Source: JANOYC01 sp031428675
GTDB taxonomy: Bacteria > Actinomycetota > Actinomycetes > Actinomycetales > Microbacteriaceae
Assembly: GCA_031428675.1 (NCBI GenBank)
Contig: JANOYC010000047.1
Location: 1-16,258 of the forward strand
Direction: 5' to 3'
Length of the DNA: 16,258 bases
Shown: positions 14,466 through 16,258 of the stretch, one piece after another
Layout: each line of letters starts with the position of its first letter
Position numbering within the stretch: the stretch's first letter is position 1
Translations under genes and position numbers: made by a program
The notes under the pieces: generated by a model
Told to the model about the DNA's origin: nothing
The model's input: only the letters and a program-made list of their open reading frames with translations
The model's database searches: none

Positions 14466-14495
14466 ACGCTAGCCGTTATTGATAATGATTGTCAA
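14466..14495 (-). promoter_or_regulatory. Promoter of the znuACB-zur operon
   Basis: On the minus strand the -35 box TTGACA (14490-14495) is a perfect consensus. The -10 box TAGCGT (14466-14471) follows after 18 nt, and seven nt later stands the GTG start of znuA. The predicted transcription start coincides with the start codon. Confidence 0.65.
14479..14495. promoter_or_regulatory. Zur/Fur-type operator covering the -35 box of the znuA promoter
   Basis: The 17-bp sequence TTGATAATGATTGTCAA is an interrupted palindrome of the Fur/Zur class, with the AATGATT core flanked by TTGA and TCAA. Dyad symmetry continues outward after one mismatch as CGTT/AACG, to 14474-14500. It overlaps the -35 hexamer completely, so a bound repressor would block RNA polymerase. 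The regulator is most likely the zur product of the same operon. Confidence 0.85.
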
Positions 14496-14499
14496 AAAC

Positions 14500-14630
14500 G
14501 ATAGCGGCGCACCGCGGTGAGATGACTCGACGCTATGGGGTATTGAGCTGAGGCCTCCCGATCGCATAGACCGTGGGTTGCGGGCCGGAAGTTGCCGGCT
14601 CGCCAAACTACATATTTGAGGGAGACCCCA
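14500..14630 (+). other. Non-coding left flank of the IS110 relic (possible bridge-RNA remnant)
   Basis: About 130 nt without a gene between the znuA operator and the transposase relic. It holds the palindrome CACCGCGGTG (14510-14519) and a small stem GCCGG/CCGGC at about 14584-14599. The end, TTGAGGGAGACCCCA before the GTG, looks like the leader of actinobacterial IS110 transposases. In the IS110 group the non-coding left end encodes the bridge RNA, so a decayed copy could lie here. The exact boundary of the element is not visible because IS110 elements lack clear inverted repeats. Confidence 0.35.
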
Positions 14631-15061
14631 GTGTTTACTGAGCGTACGAGAGTCGGGTTGGATGTGCACGCGCGCGGCACGGTCGCGGCAGCGATCGATG
14701 AGCAGACGGGAGAGCTTGTGCAGCGGCGCATGGGTTCTTCGCGTGGGTGACGGGTCTGCCAGGCTACTGCTGCGTCAGGGGATGCAGACGCCGCGATCGC
14801 GGCGATGGCCGCGGATAGCGATTTCACCCCGGTCGTTGATCGACTTGGCTGCTTACGCGGACGTTGACCGGGTTCGCTCCCGAGGTCGAGATCGGTGACT
14901 GGACCCGCCTCGACGGCAGACGGACCGGCTCCTACGTGGGTCTGACACCGTCGGAGAACTCGTCCGGCGCATCGAGGGCGCTGGGCGGGATCACCAATAC
15001 TGGCAACGGCCACGCCCGCAGGTTCCTGATCGAAGCAGCCTGGGCGCGCATATCAGAGTGA
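14631..15061 (+). pseudogene. IS110-family transposase relic with several frameshifts and internal deletions
   Basis: The N-terminal piece from GTG 14631 reads FTERTRVGLDVHARGTVAAA and on to GELVQRR, the start of the DEDD domain with its first Asp, and stops at 14750. A shifted frame gives FAWVTGLPG (14738-14764), another IS110 motif. Next comes DADAAIAAMAADSDFTPVVD followed by RLGCLRG (14781-14861) in the first frame, with a stop at 14867. Then a frame from 14864 gives TGFAPEVEIGDWTRLDGRR, SYVGLTPSENSSGASRALGG and TGNGHARRFLIEAAW, the C-terminal Ser-containing Tnp_IS110 C domain, ending at 15061. A full-length member has about 350-400 residues; here most of the middle, including YEAGPTG, is missing. 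The protein cannot be functional. Confidence 0.85.
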
Positions 15062-15317
15062 TAACGCGTCGAACACGACCCGCGCATCACCAACCCGACA
15101 CGACCGGAACGAGCGGCGCTCCCACCGACGGGCGAGAGCGCCGCTCGCCCGTGCCCTCTTGACAAACCACGGAACGTATCAGGGCGCGTCTTGCAATTGG
15201 TTGGTGTGGGCGTTGGGATCGTTGATGCATGTCGCGTTTCCTGTTCCCTGGACACGACATTTTCAAGATGCGCACTAGTCCCGTTTGAATGTCGGTGGTG
15301 GGTGATCGAATAATGCC
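15062..15317 (+). other. Non-coding stretch after the IS110 relic with two competing hairpins
   Basis: No gene is supported here. GAGCGGCGCTC (15111-15121) pairs with GAGCGCCGCTC (15136-15146), 11 bp perfect. Alternatively ACGGGCGAG (15128-15136) pairs with CTCGCCCGT (15144-15152), 9 bp perfect. They share bases and exclude each other. The second is followed by GCCCTCTTGACAAACCAC. This may be the right end of the IS110 element, where such hairpins are plausible, but the boundary is not defined. Confidence 0.45.
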
Positions 15318-16258
15318 ATGCCCACCTTCACGGCGACATCCGGTGCTGCACCCGAAGCGGTGTCTGGTGCCGTCGTGCCGGTGGCCGTCATTGTGGGCGA
15401 AACCGTATCCGACCTGATCGGCGCGACGGTTGAGGTCGAGCGCATGATCGCGCAGCTGCACGGCATCCGAGCTGAGCTCGTTGAGCAGGCGCGAGCGCTC
15501 AACGAACTCACCGCCGATCCTCGCCGTGATCGCGCTCACATGGGCAAGCGCGCGTTCGTCAGCGAACTTGCGTGCGCTCTACGAGTCTCCGATCGGGTGG
15601 CGGAGTCGCTGATCGGGCAATCGCAAGCCATCGTGCACTCGCTGCCTCGAACTCGCCAGGCGCTGCGATCCGGAGAATTGACGTGGCGGCAGGCACAGTC
15701 CATGGTCGACCACACCGCGTCGCTCAGCGACGACCACCGCGAGGCGGTTGAGCTCGCCACGGTGCGCCACGGAGCTACGTCGACTGCCGCAGCGTTCGAT
15801 CGCCGGGTTCGCATGGCGCGCGAAAAGTTGGCACCGGAGCAGATGATCGAGCGCGCCGAGAAGGCCGTCGAGCGCCGCACGGTCGACGTCTCACCGGAAC
15901 GCGACGGAATGGTGTGGCTGTCAGCGCTGCTGCCCGCCGCCGACGCTCATGCCATCCACACCCGATTGACCAGCGCGGCGATCAGTTTTCGCAACGACGG
16001 AGATGGCCGCACACTGCCGCAGTTACGCGCCGACATCCTGCGCTCGTGCCTGCTCGATGACGACGCGGTGAATCTCGCCGGCGACGTCCCTTCCGGCGCG
16101 TCGGGAGAGATCCGCCGCTACCGCGGAATCCGTGCCCAGGTCGTCGTGACGGTGCCGGTGCTGACGCTGCTCGGGCACAGCGACGAACCGGCAGTGCTCG
16201 AAGGCTACGGCCCGATCGATGCGCAAACCGCTCGAGAGCTGACAGCCGAAGCGCCGAG
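15318..16258 (+). CDS. DUF222 / 13E12-repeat protein, HNH-endonuclease type (3' end beyond the window)
   Basis: At least 313 residues, open to the window end. ATG 15318 is in frame with the whole domain; an ATG at 15313 is out of frame. It shows the usual DUF222 pattern: an N-terminal helical part ending in KRAFVSELACALRVSDRVAE, then GELTWRQAQSMVDHT (about 116-130), ERDGMVWLSALLPAADAHAI (about 195-214), LPQLRADILRSCLLDD (about 234-249), and finally GYGPIDAQTARELTAEAP, the part that precedes the HNH domain. The HNH motif itself would lie past the window end. Such genes are present in many copies in actinobacteria and often sit next to mobile elements, as here beside the IS110 relic. The exact role is unknown. 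No clear Shine-Dalgarno; GGTGGG lies about 15 nt upstream. Confidence 0.9.
   Translation, partial: MPTFTATSGAAPEAVSGAVVPVAVIVGETVSDLIGATVEVERMIAQLHGIRAELVEQARALNELTADPRRDRAHMGKRAFVSELACALRVSDRVAESLIGQSQAIVHSLPRTRQALRSGELTWRQAQSMVDHTASLSDDHREAVELATVRHGATSTAAAFDRRVRMAREKLAPEQMIERAEKAVERRTVDVSPERDGMVWLSALLPAADAHAIHTRLTSAAISFRNDGDGRTLPQLRADILRSCLLDDDAVNLAGDVPSGASGEIRRYRGIRAQVVVTVPVLTLLGHSDEPAVLEGYGPIDAQTARELTAEAP

Noticed and set aside
14492..15013. Minus-strand frame across the IS110 relic
   Set aside because: The opposite strand has several IS110 motifs in sequence, and this frame shows no recognisable domain.
1276..16258. tRNA, rRNA or riboswitch
   Set aside because: I saw no cloverleaf with a T-loop GGTTCRA-type motif in the gaps and no recognisable riboswitch core. 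Weak structured RNAs cannot be excluded by eye.

Overview
The window is GC-rich actinobacterial DNA, most likely Microbacteriaceae or a close relative. This rests on several things: GTG starts and probable leaderless promoters, an rpmB-rpmG-rpsN-hup cluster, a DUF222/13E12 HNH-type gene, and DUF4383 and DUF5671 membrane proteins. No species can be named from the sequence alone.

Left part (1-5800). A minus-strand pair with ATGA overlap encodes a Gfo/Idh/MocA oxidoreductase and the start of a ThuA-like trehalose-utilization protein, which runs off the window. A 370-nt non-coding stretch follows, holding tandem C-rich repeats, a long imperfect palindrome and GCATC repeats. The plus strand then carries a small NTF2-like anchored protein followed closely by a large membrane protein made of six tandem two-helix units plus a soluble tail. 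After these come a dienelactone-hydrolase-like enzyme and a two-gene unit of small membrane proteins (DUF4383 plus an unknown).

Middle (5800-10250). A PIF1-like helicase and a membrane-anchored protein of unknown function are transcribed divergently. A CopD-CtaG fusion membrane protein converges on the latter with a 20-nt coding overlap.

Metal block (10250-14500, all minus strand). Transcription order is a ZnuA-type lipoprotein, ZnuC ATPase, ZnuB permease, a Fur/Zur-family repressor, then zinc-independent L28, L33 and S14, and finally HU. A palindrome matching the Zur/Fur type covers the -35 element of the transporter promoter. Transporter, regulator and cysteine-free ribosomal proteins together fit a zinc-limitation response: import metal and switch to ribosomal proteins that do not need zinc.

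Right end (14500-16258). A decayed IS110-family transposase with several frameshifts and deletions lies between the metal operon and a plus-strand DUF222/HNH-type gene that runs off the window.

I did not find a clearly new defence or mobile system. The points most worth a second look are the metal operon and its regulation, the repeated TAnnnT-6/7 nt-start arrangement, the six-repeat membrane protein, the palindromic intergenic element, and the possible bridge-RNA remnant of the IS110 relic.
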